Below, piece after piece: positions 10,139 through 22,560 of a stretch of 64,000 bases of DNA (position 1 is the stretch's first letter; every line of letters begins with the position of its first letter). Position numbers and translations under genes: made by a program. A model generated the notes under the pieces. The model had not been told where the DNA came from. It saw only the letters and a list, made by a program, of their open reading frames with translations, and ran no database searches. Origin of the DNA: Acanthosepion lycidas (Eukaryota; Mollusca; Cephalopoda; Sepiida; Sepiidae); NCBI GenBank assembly GCA_963932145.1, contig OZ010586.1, positions 77,121,503 to 77,185,502 of the forward strand, read 5' to 3'.

Positions 10139-11100
10139 TGCAACTACCAACAGAGACAAGCATTCTAACTTTGCTCCTTTGTTAAACCTGGATGTAACTG
10201 GTGTTGGCATGCAATCCATGGTCTTTTTTGCATCTATACTGATGTACATTCACCACATTTACATTAGTGATATTAGTACTAGTAATATTATCTTGAATTT
10301 TTATGTGAGGGCACGGTCTTTTTAGTGTTATATCAAACATTAAACAAATTCAGTCCATCACTGTCTGTATTCCATACCCAGTAAATTCAAACCATTTTCA
10401 TTCTGGTCAAGTCATCACTGTCATAACCAGTAGTTTGCTATTCTCGGTCAGACTATGCATTCTGTAACATTATATAACATAATTTTTTTTTTTACTATTG
10501 AATTTGTTAAGCTTTCTTCTATTTCAAATTTAACATTACTTAAAGAAACATTTATTGCTTCCCTGAAATTTCTTTGCTAGAATATTACTTTCCATTTAGA
10601 TATACATCTTTTCAATGACAAATTATAAGCTTTTTATTGGATTATTGTCTGAAGATGCTCAGGGTCATTCCCTTAATTTGGTGTGGTTGAAATTTCTTTT
10701 TTTTTTTTTTTTTAAAGTATGCAATAGTCAGCTTTGCATAGATATAATTTTTATCTGGAATCTTCTTGGTTGGGATCCACTACACATAAAAGAACTATTT
10801 CCTGCATTTAACTTAATTCAACCATCAGTGAATTTGAAATGGCCACTAGAATATTAGTCATATTTATTGATTATTTCCAGAAGAATTCTTTACATGAAGA
10901 AGATTGAGAGCTCAAAGAAAGATCCCAAACTACATACCCTTGATTTGGGCAATGTCCGATCTGATAGACTCTAGAAGTGAATAAACAATTAGTTTACCTA
11001 TGCAAAAGTTAGGTTTGTATTCTTATTAGATGTTATTAATATAATATTGCATACTTAATTACCATATGATGTACAACCACTGATTTGATTAATAAAATCT
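10139..11100. other. Unassigned AT-rich region
   Basis: No motif, repeat family or RNA gene is recognised. Confidence 0.45.
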
Positions 11101-11103
11101 ATC

Positions 11104-11410
11104 TATAAATATATATATATATATATTTGCATTATTGTCCTCATCTTTGTCACCATATTTATTACAACATTTCGGTCGTTGTACACTCTGGCCTTCTTCA
11201 GGTGGTTGGAATGTTGAACTGAACCTTTTATTTCACTCACTCAGGTAGACCATTCTAGTTCCACGTGCCATGTTTAATGGATGTCAGTTATCTGTTATCT
11301 CCTGTTAATTCCCCTCTCCAAGTTCTCCACTGCCTTAAACGGGTATTGAACTCACACTCTTTGGGTCCTGTCACTGGATCTAACCAATGCTTTTATCCTT
11401 TGTGCCATAG
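11104..11410 (-). mobile_element. SINE-I copy with (TA)n tail
   Basis: On the minus strand the head lies near 11410 (ATGGCACAAAGGATAAAAGC, A-box-like). GTGTGAGTTCAATACCCG follows (B-box-like), then GGCACGTGGAACTAGAATGG. The tail has CACCTGAAGAAGGCCAG, CGACCGAAATGTTG and GACAAAGATGAGGACAAT, and ends in a (TA)n tract at 11104-11127. This is a simple copy without the inverted extra tail. Confidence 0.85.
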
Positions 11411-11800
11411 ACAGATATATATATTCGATATTCATTTTTATGGGACATCTTTCTGTCCTCTTTATATGGAAGCTATAGGAACCTGAATTAAAGTATAAGA
11501 AGTTTTATGATTGTTTTATTTCAATCTAGGCTGACATTTCAGACTCAATGGAACTAATTTAACAATTAACTATCAACTTCCATTAGTCATTAACATTTTT
11601 AGGCTTCAGCATTTTGAACTGTCTGATAAATATGTAATTATGATATCTTGTTCTCTGAGAAATGTTTGACAAGAAAGAACTTTATTTATTTAGAAGCATT
11701 TAAAATATTCATGTTTTGGATATTATGAGGCTTTCTGTGATTCTAAAGAATTCAAATCAAAGCTGGAAAATGTCGAAAGAAACAATTGTGGTTCGAAATG
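11411..11800. other. Unassigned spacer
   Basis: No recognisable gene or repeat before the purine-rich zone. Confidence 0.4.
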
Positions 11801-12039
11801 AAAAGCAAAAGAGAAACATTAAGAAATTAAAATTAAGAAAAAAGAAAGTAAAAAGAAAAAAGAACAAGAAAGACAATTACTTGAAGTAAAAAGAAAACAG
11901 AATGGAAAAGAGAGATTAGGAAAAACAGGGAATGAATATTTTAAATTAAAAAGAGAGAGGACAAAAAGTAAAATCAATGAGAAAGATAGATTTGAAAATA
12001 GAGGGTGTAAATATTTGAAATTAAAAAAAGAGAGTTTGT

Positions 12040-12625
12040 TTTATTAGTTTGTTTAATGGCATATCAATTCCTTATGGGCCATTTAAATGTCAAAATTTAA
12101 TTTTCTTGGGAGCTTTAAAGTAATAAAAATATGTTATTCTGCTTTTATAGTTGAATCCATGGTAGATGATACTCAGCTTTTGTGCATATGTATGTTTGTG
12201 TGGACATAATTATTAGGTTGGTGCAAAAATAATGTTGTGTTTTGACGTTCAACTTCAAAAGAAAAACGACATTATTTTGCACCAAACTAATACTAGAGGT
12301 GGCGATATGTGTGTTTTGTAGCTTTGTTGAAGTTATATTTTGGAATACAGTTTAGTTTAAAAATTGTAGGGCAAAAATGTATTGCTGGTACATTTCTTTT
12401 TACAAAAATGTATTGCTGCTAATTATTACTATGGAAATGTATTCTTATACTTTCATAGAGTTTTGACCACAGTTTTCCTAGAGTTAGGACACTAACAGGT
12501 GCTACCACCTTGGGTCAAGATGGACCTGGGAACAATAGTGATTAAGAGGTTGCTCCACACTCCTTAAAACCTCTTGATCAGAGACCTTGCAGCAGGAAGT
12601 AGTTTATCATCATACCCAGGCCAAA
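12040..12625 (+). repeat. Dispersed repeat X, copy 2
   Basis: It matches 2310-2845: TTTAATGGCATATCAA at the start, AAAAATGTATTGCTGGTA units near 12375-12430, then CTAACAGGTGCTACCACC, AAGATGGACCTGGGAACAAT, CCACACTCCTTAAAACCTC and GACCTTGCAGCA. The internal array is shorter than in copy 1. A mariner MITE is inserted at 12213. It interrupts the purine-rich zone. Confidence 0.65.
12213..12290. mobile_element. Mariner-type palindromic MITE, 78 bp
   Basis: It starts TTAGGTTGGTGCAAAA and ends TTTTGCACCAAACTAA, with TA on both sides (12211-12212 and 12291-12292). The arms are less perfect than in the other copies, so this one is older. Confidence 0.85.
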
Positions 12626-12949
12626 AAAAGTGTTAAAAAAGAAAGAAGAATGATAAAGACAGTTACTTGAAAAAAAATGAGTAAAAAGAAAACAATGAAA
12701 AAGAGAGATTAGGAAAAAAAGGGAATGAATATTTTAAATCAAAAAGAGAGAGGACAAAATAGTAAAAACAATGTGAAAGAGAGATTTGAAAATAGAGGGT
12801 GTAAATATTTGAAATTAAGAAAGAGTTCAAAAAGAAAGAAGAATAAGACAGACAATTACTTGAAATAAAAAGGTGGATAAAATCAAAGAGAATGAAAACA
12901 TTTAAAATTAAAAAAGAGAGAGGACAAAAAATAAAAACAATGAAAAAGC

Positions 12950-13190
12950 AGGTGTTGTATTAATACAACACATGATTAGTTGTTTTGGGTATGCCATAAG
13001 AGAAATTTTCATTATAGCTTCACAGTATGCCAAAGCTAGAAAGACACGAGTTATTTAATTTTCTCCCACTCTTACCAGGTCGTCCTTCAAGTTCTTAGCC
13101 CTAGCTGGGGCTGCAAAACATCGGATTCAAGTCTCAACAAATTCTGGTTCATCCAAGCAACTTAAACATTCTTTCAGCAACTCCTTAGAG
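12950..13190. repeat. Unclassified insertion in purine-rich zone
   Basis: About 240 bp of normal base composition interrupts the purine-rich repeats. It begins near GTTGTATTAATACAAC, an 8 bp palindromic arm pair, and contains GCTGGGGCTGCAAAACATCG. No coding similarity was recognised. Confidence 0.45.
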
Positions 13191-13540
13191 GGATTTGAAA
13201 ATGGAGTGTGTAAATATTTAAAATTAAAAAAAGGGAGTTTAAAAATAAAGAAGAATGAGAAAGAGAGTTACTTCAAATAAAAAACGAAGGTAAAAAGAAA
13301 ACAGAATGTAAAGATGAGATCAGGAAAGAGAGGGAATAGATATTTGAAATTAAAATAGAGAGAGGGCAAAATCATAACAAAAAAATGTGTAAGAGAGATT
13401 TGAAAATAGAGGGTGTAAATATTTGAAATTAAGAAAGAGAGTTTAAAAAGAAAGAAGAATGGGAAAGATTGTTACTTGAAATTAAAATTAGAGCAAAAAA
13501 AGTGTGCAAATATTTAAAATTAGCAAAAGAGAGAAGGCAA

Positions 13541-16500
13541 AAAATAAAGAAGGATGAGAATAAAGATTTAGAAGGAGGGAGTGTGAATGCCTGAAGTAAA
13601 AAAAAGAGAAGAATGAGAATGAAGAATTAGAAGGAGGGAGTGTGAATGCTTGAAGTAAAAAAAAGAGAAAAAGGAGAATGAAGAATAAGAAGGAGGGAGT
13701 GTGAATGACTGAAGTAAAAAAAAAGAGAAGAATGAGAATGAAGAATTAGAATGAGGGAGTGTGAATGCGTGAAATAAAAAAAAGAGAAGAATGAGAATGA
13801 AGAATTAGAAGGAGGGAGTGTGAATGCCTGAAGTAAAAGAAAGAGAAGAATGAGAATGAAGAATTAGAAGGAGGGAGTGCGAATGCCTGAAGCAAAAAAA
13901 AAAGAAGAATGAGAATGAAGAATTAGAAGGAGGGAGTGTGAATGCCTGAAGTAAAAAAAAGAGAAGAATGAGAATGAAGAATTAGAAGGAGAGAGTGTGA
14001 ATGCCTGAAGTAAAAAAAAAGAGAAGAACGAGAACGAAGAATTAAAAGGAAGGAGTGTGAATGCCTGAAGTAAAAAGAAGAGAAGAATTAGAATGAAGAA
14101 TAAGGAGGGAGTGTGAATGCCTAAAGTAAAAAAAAGAGAAGAATGTGAATGAAAAATTAGAAGGAGGGTGTGTGGAAGCGTGAAGTAAAAAAAAAAGAAG
14201 AATGAGAATGAAGAATTAGAAGGTGGGAGTCTGAATGCCTGAAGTAAAAAAAAAGCGAAGAATGAGAATAAAGAATTAGAAGGAGGGAGTATGAATGCCT
14301 GAATTAAAAAAAAAAAAGAGAATGAGAATAAAGAATTAGAAAAAGGGAGTGTGAATGCCTGAAGTAAAAAAAAGAGAAGAATGAGAATAAAGAATTAGAA
14401 GGAGGGTGTGTGAATGCCTGAAGTAAAAGAAAGAGAACAATGGGAATGAAGAATTAGAAGGAGGGAGTGTGAATCCCTGAAGTAAAAAAAAAGCGAAGAA
14501 TGGAGAATGAAGAATTAGAAGGAGGGAGTGTGAATGCCTTAATTAAAAAAAAAAGAGAATGAGAATAAAGAATTAGAAAAAGGGAGTGTGAATGCCTGAA
14601 GTAAAAGAAAGAGAACAATGTGAATGAAGAATTAGAAGGAGGGAGTGTGAATGCCTGAAGTAAAAAAAAAAGAGAAGAATGATAATCAAGAATTAGAAGG
14701 AGGGAGTGTGAATGCCTGAAGTAAAAAAAAGAGAAGAATGAGAATGAAGATTTAGAAGGAGGGAGTGCGAATGCCTAAAGAAAAAAAAGAGAACAATGTG
14801 AATGAAGAATAAGACGGAGGGAGTGTGAATGTCTGAAGTAAAAAAAAGTGAAGAACGAGAACGAAGAAGAAGACGGAGGGAGTGTAAAGGCCTGAAGTAA
14901 AAAAAAGAGAAGAATGATAATGAAGAATTCGAAGGAGGGAATGTGAATGCCTGAAGTAAAAAGAAGAGATGAATTAGAATGATGAATAAGAAGGCGGTAG
15001 TGTGAATGCCTGAAGTAAAAGAAAGAGAACAATGTGAATGAAGAATTAGAAGCAGGGAGTGTGAATGCCTGAAGTAAAAAAAAAGTGAACAATGTGAATG
15101 AAGAATTAAGAGGAGGGAGTGTGAAATCCTGAGGTAAAAAAATGAGAAGAATGAGAATGAAGAATTAGAAGGAGGGAGTGTGAATGCCTGAAGTAAAAAA
15201 AAGAGAAGAATGAGAATGAAGAATTAGAAGCACGGAGTGTGAATGACTGAAGTAAAAGTAAGAGAAGAATGAGAATGAAGAATTAGAAGGAGGGAGTGTG
15301 AATGTCTGAAGTAAAAAGAAGAGAAGAATTAGAATGAAGAATAAGGAGGGAGTGTGAATGCCTGGAGTAAAAAAAAGAGAAGAATGTGAATGAAAAATTA
15401 GAAGGAGGGGGTGTGGAAGCGTGAAATAAAAAAAAAAGAAGAGAATGATGAATTGGAAGGCGGGAGTGTGAATGCCTGAAGTAAAAGAAAGAGAACAATG
15501 TGAATGAAGAATTAGAAGCAGGGAGTGTGAATGCCTGAAGTAAAAAAAAAGTGAACAATGTGAATGAAGAATTAAGAGGAGGGAGTGTGAAATCCTGAGG
15601 TAAAAAAATGAGAAGAATGAGAATGAAGAATTAGAAGGAGGGAGTGTGAATGCCTGAAGTAAAAAAAAGAGAAGAATGAGAATGAAGAATTAGAAGCACG
15701 GAGTGTGAATGACTGAAGTAAAAAGAAGAGAAAAATGAGAATGAAGAATTAGAAGGAGGGAGTGTGAATGTCTGAAGTAAAAAGAAGAGAAGAATTAGAA
15801 TGCAGAATAAGGAGGGAGTGTGAATGCCTGGAGTAAAAAAAAGAGAAGAATGTGAATGAAAAATTAGAAGGAAGGGGTGTGGAAGCGTGAAATAAAAAAA
15901 AAAGAAGAGAATGATGAATTGGAAGGCGGGAGTGTGAATGCCTGAAGTAAAAAAAAAAGAGAACAATATGAATGAAGAATTAGAAGGTGGGAGTGTGAAT
16001 GCCTGAAGTAAAAGAAAGAGAACAATGTGAATGAAGAATTGGAAGGAGGGAGTGTGAATGTCTGAAGTAAAAAAAAAGAGAAGAATGAGAACGAAGAATT
16101 CGAAGGAGGGAATGTGAATGCCTGAAGTAAAAAAAAGAGAAGAATGACAATGAAGATTTAGAAGGAGGGAGTGCGAATGCCTAAAGAAAAAAAAGAGAAC
16201 AATCTGAATGAAGAATAAGACGGAGGGAGTGTGAATGCCTGAAGTAAAAAAAAAGAGAAGAATGAGAATGAAGAATAAGACGGAGGGAGTGTGAATGCCT
16301 GAAGTAAAAAAAAGAGAAGAATGAGAATGAAGAATTAGAAGGACAGAGTGTGAATGTCTGAAGTAAAAAAAAGAGAAGAACGAGAACGAAGAATTCGAAG
16401 GAGGGAGTGTGAATGCCTGAAGTAAAAAAAAGAGAAGAACGAGAACGAAGAATTAGAAGGAGGGAGTGTGAATGCCTGAAGTAAAAAGAAGAGAAGAATG

Positions 16501-19500
16501 AGAATGAAGAATTAGAAGGACGGAGTGTGAATGTCTGAAGTCAAAAAAAGAGAAGAACGAGAACGAAGAATTCGAAGGAGGGAATGTGAATGCCTGAATA
16601 AAAAAGAAGAGAAGTATTAGAATGATGAATAAGAAGGCGGGAGTGTGAATGCCTGAAGTAAAAAAAAGAGAACAATATGAATGAAGAATAAGACGGAGGG
16701 AGTGTGAATGCCTGAAGTAAAAAAAAGAGAAGAATGAGAATGAAGAATTAGAAGGACAGAGTGTGAATGTCTGAAGTAAAAAAAAGAGAAGAACGAGAAC
16801 GAAGAATTCGAAGGAGGGAATGTAAATGCCTGAAGTAAAAAGAAGAGAAGAATGAGAATGAAGAATTAGAAGGACGGAGTGTGAATGCCTGAAGTAAAAA
16901 AAAGAGAAGAACGAGAACGAAGAATTAGAAGGAGGGAGTGTGAATGCCTGAAGTAAAAAGAAGAGAAGAATGAGAATGAAGAATTAGAAGGACGGAGTGT
17001 GAATGCCTGAAGTAAAAAAAAGAGAAGAACGAGAACGAAGAATTCGAAGGAGGGAGTGTGAATGCCTGAAGCAAAAAAAAAGAGAACAATGTGAATGAAG
17101 AATTAGAAGGAGGGAGTGTGAATGCCTGAAGTAAAAAAAAGAGAACAATGTGAATGAAGAATAAGACGGAGGTAGTGTGAATCCCTGAAGTAAAAAAAAA
17201 GAGAAGAATGAGAATGAAGAATTAAAAGGACGGAGTGTGAATGACTGAAGTAAAAAGAAGATAAGAATAAGAATGAAGAATAAGAAGGAAAGAGTGTGAA
17301 TGCCTGAAGTAAAAAAAGAGAAGTATGAGAATAAAGAATTAGAAAGAGGGAGTGTGAATGCCTGAAGTAAAATAAGAGAAGAATGAGAATGAAGAATTAG
17401 AAGGTGTGAGTGTGAATGCCTGAAGTAAAAAAAAGAGAAGAATGAGAATGAAGAATTAGATGGACGGAGTGTGAATGACTGAAGTAAAAAGAAGATAAGA
17501 ATTAGAATGAAGAATAAGAAGGAAAGAGTGTGAATGCCTGAAGTAAAAAAAAGAGAAGTATGAGAATAAAGAATTAGAAAGAGGGAGTGTGAATGCCTGA
17601 AGTAAAAAAAAGAGAAGAATGAGAATGAAGAATTAGAAGGACGGAGTGTGAATGACTGAAGTAAAAAGAAGAGAAGAATGAGAATGAAGAATAAGAAGGA
17701 AAGAGTGTGAATGCCTGAAGTAAAAAAAAGAGAAGTATGAGAATAAAGAATTAGAAAGAGGGAGTGTGAATGCCTGAAGTAAAAAAAAGAGAAGAATGAG
17801 AATGAAGAATTAGAAGGACGGAGTGTGAATGACTGAAGTAAAAAGAAGAGAAGAATGAGAATGAAGAATTAGAAGGACGGAGTGTGAAATTCTGAAGTAA
17901 AAAAATGAGAAGAACGAGAACGAAGAATTCGAAGGAGGGAATGTGAATGCCTGAAGTAAAAAGAAGAGAAGAATTAGAATGATGAATAAGAAGGCGGGTG
18001 TGTGAATGCCTGAAGTAAAAAAAAGAGAAGAACGAGAACGAAGAATTCGAAGGAGGGAGTGTGAATGCCTGAAGCAAAAAAAAAGAGAACAATGTGAATG
18101 AAGAATTAGAAGGAGGGAGTGTGAATGCCTGAAGTAAAAAAAAGAGAACAATGTGAATGAAGAATAAGACGGAGGTAGTGTGAATCCCTGAAGTAAAAAA
18201 AGAGAGAAGAATGAGAATGAAGAATTAAAAGGATGGAGTGTGAATGACTGAAGTAAAAAGAAGATAAGAATTAGAATGAAGAATAAGAAGGAAAGAGTGT
18301 GAATGCCTGAAGTAAAAAAAAGAGAAGTATGAGAATAAAGAATTAGAAAGAGGGAGTGTGAATGCCTGAAGTAAAATAAGAGAAGAATGAGAATGAAGAA
18401 TTAGAAGGAGGGAGTGTGAATGCCTGAAGTAAGAAAAAGAGGAGAATGAGAATGAAGAATTAGAAGGACGGAATGTGAATGCCTGGAGTAAAAAAAAGAG
18501 AAGAATGAGAATGAAGAATTAGAAGGAGGGAGTGTGAATGCCTGAAGTAAAATAAGAGAAGAATGAAAATGAAAATGAAGAATTAGAAGGAGGGAGTGTG
18601 AATGCCTGAAGTAAAAAAAAGAGAAGAATGAGAATGAAGAATTAGATGGATAGAATGTGAATGCCTGGAGTAAAAAAAAGAGAAGAATGAGAATGAAGAA
18701 TTAGAAGGACGGAGTGTGAATGACTGAAGTAAAAAGAAGAGAAGAATGAGAATGAAGAATTAGCAGGAGGGAGTGTGAATGCCTGAAGTAAAAAGAAGAG
18801 AAGAATGAGAATGAAGAATTAGAAGGACGGAGTGTGAATGCCTGAAGTAAAAAAAAGAGAAGAATGAGAATGAAGAATTAGAAGGAGGGAGTGTGAATGC
18901 CTGAAGTAAAAAAAAGAGAAGAATGAGAATGAAGAATTAGAAGGACGGAGTGTGAATGACTGAAGTAAAAAGAAGAGAAGAATGAGAATGAAAAATTAGA
19001 AGGATGGAGTGTGAATGACTGAAGTAAAAAGAAGAGAAGAATAAGAATCAAGAATTAGAAGGAGGGAGTGTGAATGCCTGAAGTAAAAAGAAGAGAAGAA
19101 TGAGAATCAAGAATTAGAAGGAGGGAGTGTGAATCCCTGAAGTAAAAAAAAGAGAAGAATTAGAATGAAGAATAAGAAGCAGGGAGTGTGAATGCCTGAA
19201 GTAAAAAAAAGATACGAATGAGAATGAAGAATTAGAAGGAGGGAGTGTAAATGCCTGAAGTAAAAAAAGAGAACAATGAGAATGAAGAATTAGAAGGAGG
19301 GTGTGTGAATGCCTGAAGTAAAAAAAAGAGAAGAATGAGAATGAAGAATTAGAAGGAGGGTGTGTGAATGCCTGAAGTAAAAAAAAAGAGAAGAATGAGA
19401 ATAAAGAATTAGAAGGAGGGAAAGTGAATGCCCGAAGTAAAAAAAAAGAGAAGAATGAGAATAAAGAATTAGAAGGAGGGAGTGTGAATGCCTGAAGTAA

Positions 19501-22195
19501 ATAAAAGGGAAGAATGAGAATGAAGAATTAGAAGGAGGCAGAGTGAATGCCTGAAGTAAAAAAAAAGAGAACAATGAGAATGAAGAATTAGAAGCAGGGC
19601 GTGTGAATCTCTGAAGTAAAAAAAAGAGAAGAATAGAATGAAGAATTGTGAATGCCTGAAGTAAAAAAAAAAGAGAAGAATGAGAATGAAGAATTAGAAG
19701 GAGGGAGGGTGAATGCCTGATGTAAAAAGAAGAGAAGAATAAGAATCAAGAATTAGAAGGAATGAGAGTGAATGCCTGAAGTAAAAAAAAAAGAGAAGAA
19801 TGAGAATGAAGAATTAGAAGGAGGGAGTGTGAATGCCTGAAGTAAAAAAAAGAGAAGAATGAGAATCAAGAATTAGAAGGAGGTAGTGTGAATGCCTGAA
19901 GTAAAAAAAAGAGAAGAATGAGAATCAAGAATAAGAAGGAGGGAGTGTGAATGCCTGAAGTAAAAAAAAGAGAAGAATGAGAATGAAGAATTAGAAGGAG
20001 GGTGTGTGGATGCCTGAAGTAAAAAAAAAGAGAAGAATGAGAATGAACAATTAGAAGGAGGGAGTGTGAATGCCTGAAGTAAAAAAAAGAGAAGAATGTG
20101 AATAAAGAATTAGAAGGAGGGAGTGCCTGAAGTAAAAAAAAAGAGAAGAATGAGAATGAAGAATTAGAAGGAGGGTGTGTGGATGACTGAAGTAAAAAGA
20201 AGAGAAGAATGAGAATGAAGAATTAGAAGGAGGGAGTGTGAATGCCTGAAGTAAAATAAGAGAAGAATGAGAATAAAGAATTAGAAGGAGGGAGTGTGAA
20301 TGCCTGAAGTAAAAAAAAGAGAAGAATGAGAATGAAGAATTAGAAGGACGGAGTGTGAATGCCTGAAGTAAAAAAAAGAGAAGAATGAGAATGAAGAATT
20401 AGAAGGACGGAGTGTGAATGACTGAAGTAAAAAGAAGAGAAGAATGAGAATGAAGAATTAGAAGGAGGGAGTGTGAATGCCTGAAGTAAAAAAAAGAGAA
20501 GAATGAGAAATGAGAATTAGAAGGACGGAGTGTGAATGACTGAAGTAAAAAGAAGAGAAGAATGAGAATGAAGAATTAAAAGGAGGGAGTGTGAATGACT
20601 GAAGTAAAAAGAAGAGAAGAATAAGAATCAAGAATTAGAAGGAGGGAGTGTGAATGCCTGAAGTAAAAAGAAGAGAAGAATGAGAATCAAGAATTAGAAG
20701 GAGGGAGTGTGAATCCCTGAAGTAAAAAAAAGAGAAGAATTAGAATGAAGAATAAGAAGCAGGGAGTGTAAATGCCTGTAGTAAAAAGAAGAGACGAACG
20801 AGAATGAAGAATTAGAAGGAGGGAGTGTAAATGCCTGAAGTAAAATAAAGAGAAGAATGTGAATGAAGAATTAGAAGGAGGGTGTGTGAATGCCTGAAGT
20901 AAAAAAAATAGAAGAATGAGAATGAAGAATTAGAAGGAGGGTGTGTGAATCCCTGAAGTAAAAAAAAAGAGAAGAATGAGAATAAAGAATTAGAAGGAGG
21001 GAAAGTGAATGCCTGAAGTAAAAAAAAAGAGAAGAATGAGAATGAAAAATTAGAAGGAGGGAGTGTGAATGCCTGATGTAAAAAGAAGAGAAGAATGAGA
21101 AAGAAGAATTAGAAGGAATGAGAGTGAATGCCTGAAGTAAAAAAAAGAGAAGAATGAGAATGTAGAATTAGAAGGAGGGAGTGTGAATGCCTGAAGTAAA
21201 AAAAAGAGAACAATGTGAATGAAGAATTAGAAGGAGGGAGGGTGAATGCCTGAAGTATAAAAAAAGTACAATGACAATGAAGAATTAGAAGGAATGAGAG
21301 TGAATGCCTGAAGTAAAAAAAAAGAGAACAATGTGAATGAAGAATTAGAAGGAGGGAGGGTGAATGCCTGAAGTATAAAAAAAGTACAATGACAATGAAG
21401 AATTAGAAGGAATGAGAGTGAATGCCTGAAGTAAAAAAAAAGAGAACAATGTGAATGAAGAATGAAGAATTAGAAGGAGGGAGTGTGAATGCCTGAAGTA
21501 AAAAAAACAGAAGAATGAGAATGAAGAATTAGAAGGAGGTAGTGTGAATGCCTGAAGTAAAAAAAAGAGAAGAATGAGAATGAAAAATTAGAAGGAGGGT
21601 GTGTGAAAGCCTGAAGTGAAAAAAAGAGAAGAATGTGAATGAAGAATTCGAAGGAGGGAGTGTGAATGCCTGAAGTAAAAAAAAGAGAAGAATGAGAATG
21701 AAGAATTAGATGGAGGGAGGGTGAATACCTGAATTAAAAAAAGAGAAGAATGAGAATGAAGAATTAGAAGGAGGGTGTGTGAATGCCTGAATTAAAAAAA
21801 AAAGAAGAATGACAATGAAGAATTAGAAGGAGTGAGAGTGAATACCTGAATTAAAAAAAGAGAAGAATGAGAATGAAGAATTAGAAGGAGGGAGTGTGAA
21901 TCTCTGAAGTAAAAAAAAGAGAAGAATAGAATGAAGAATTGTGAATGCCTGAAGTAAAAAAAAAAGAGATGAATGAGAATGAAGAATTAGAAGGAGGGAG
22001 GGTGAATGCCTGATGTAAAAAGAAGAGAAGAATGAGAAAGAAGAATTAGAAGGAGGGAGAGTGAATGCCTGAATTTAAAAAGAGAAGAATGAGAATGAAG
22101 AATTAGAAGGAGGGAGTGTGACTGCCTGATGTAAAAAAAGAGAAGAATGACAATGAAAAATTAGAAGGAGGGTGTGTGAATTACCTAAAGTAAAA
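13541..22195 (+). repeat. 8.7 kb satellite, 59 bp unit, about 147 copies
   Basis: The unit consists of GAATGCCTGAAGTAAAAAAA, then AGAGAAGAATGAGAATGAAG, then AATTAGAAGGAGGGAGTGT. CCTGAAG at 18841 and 18900 gives an exact 59 bp step; other steps are 58-60 because the A-run varies. The plus strand is almost all purine apart from TG, CCTG and TTAG spots. Variant units (GACGGAGTGTGAATGACTGA; CGAGAACGAAGAATTCGAAG; CAATGTGAATGAAG) recur in fixed order. Higher-order copies are 466 bp apart (15121 and 15587), 1003 bp apart (17071 and 18074), 1580 bp apart (19041 and 20621) and 118 bp apart (21256 and 21374). The minus strand is stop-poor and gives several 90-113 residue frames rich in F, S, L and H; these are composition artefacts. 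Confidence 0.95.
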
Positions 22196-22560
22196 AAAAA
22201 AAGAATTAAAAAAACAAGATGCATGTGTATGAGACATATTGAAAAAGATGTTATGAATATGAAAATGAATGATATAAACATATTTGTGCGTAATAAATAG
22301 CTAGAAAGTAAAGAAAAAGAAAGAGTAGAAAAAAAGAAGAAGAGGTTGCCCAAAGGAAAATAATAATCTAATAGCTTGAGAATATGTGAAAAACGGACTG
22401 AAAAGAAAGGTATAAAAAGAATAAAATGAAAAAAAAAATGGAAAATGTCATAGGAAAGAGAAATATTGAAAGTGAAACAATATACGTAGAATAGATAGAA
22501 AGAGATATGTAGATGTAAAGAAAAGAGAGAAAGTATAAAGTCATTGCTTAGTGATTTGTA
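22196..22560 (+). repeat. Right flank of satellite, purine-rich
   Basis: The ordered unit is lost after 22195, but A/G-rich sequence with AGAAAAAGAAAGAG-type runs continues to about 22540, as a decayed edge. Confidence 0.45.

Larger units (their letters stand above)
11800..13540 (+). repeat. Decayed purine-rich repeat zone flanking the satellite
   Basis: Degenerate composite units built from ATTACTTGAAGTAAAAAGAA, GAGAGATTAGGAAAAA, TTAAATTAAAAAGAGAGAGG and ATAGAGGGTGTAAATATTTG recur near 11880-12045, 12640-12945 and 13190-13540. The phrase GGGTGTAAATATTTGAAATT aligns with GAGTGTGAATGCCTGAAGTA of the adjacent satellite, so this looks like the mutated outer edge of that array. It is interrupted by dispersed repeat X (12040-12625) and by an unclassified insertion (12950-13190). 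Confidence 0.65.

Noticed and set aside
13541-22195. CRISPR-like array
   Set aside because: Units are contiguous with no unique spacers, and the sequence is eukaryotic.
14775-22353. Series of 90-113 residue minus-strand open frames inside the satellite
   Set aside because: They are translations of the 59 bp pyrimidine-rich strand (F, S, L, H only), begin at random ATGs and repeat the unit; composition explains the lack of stops.
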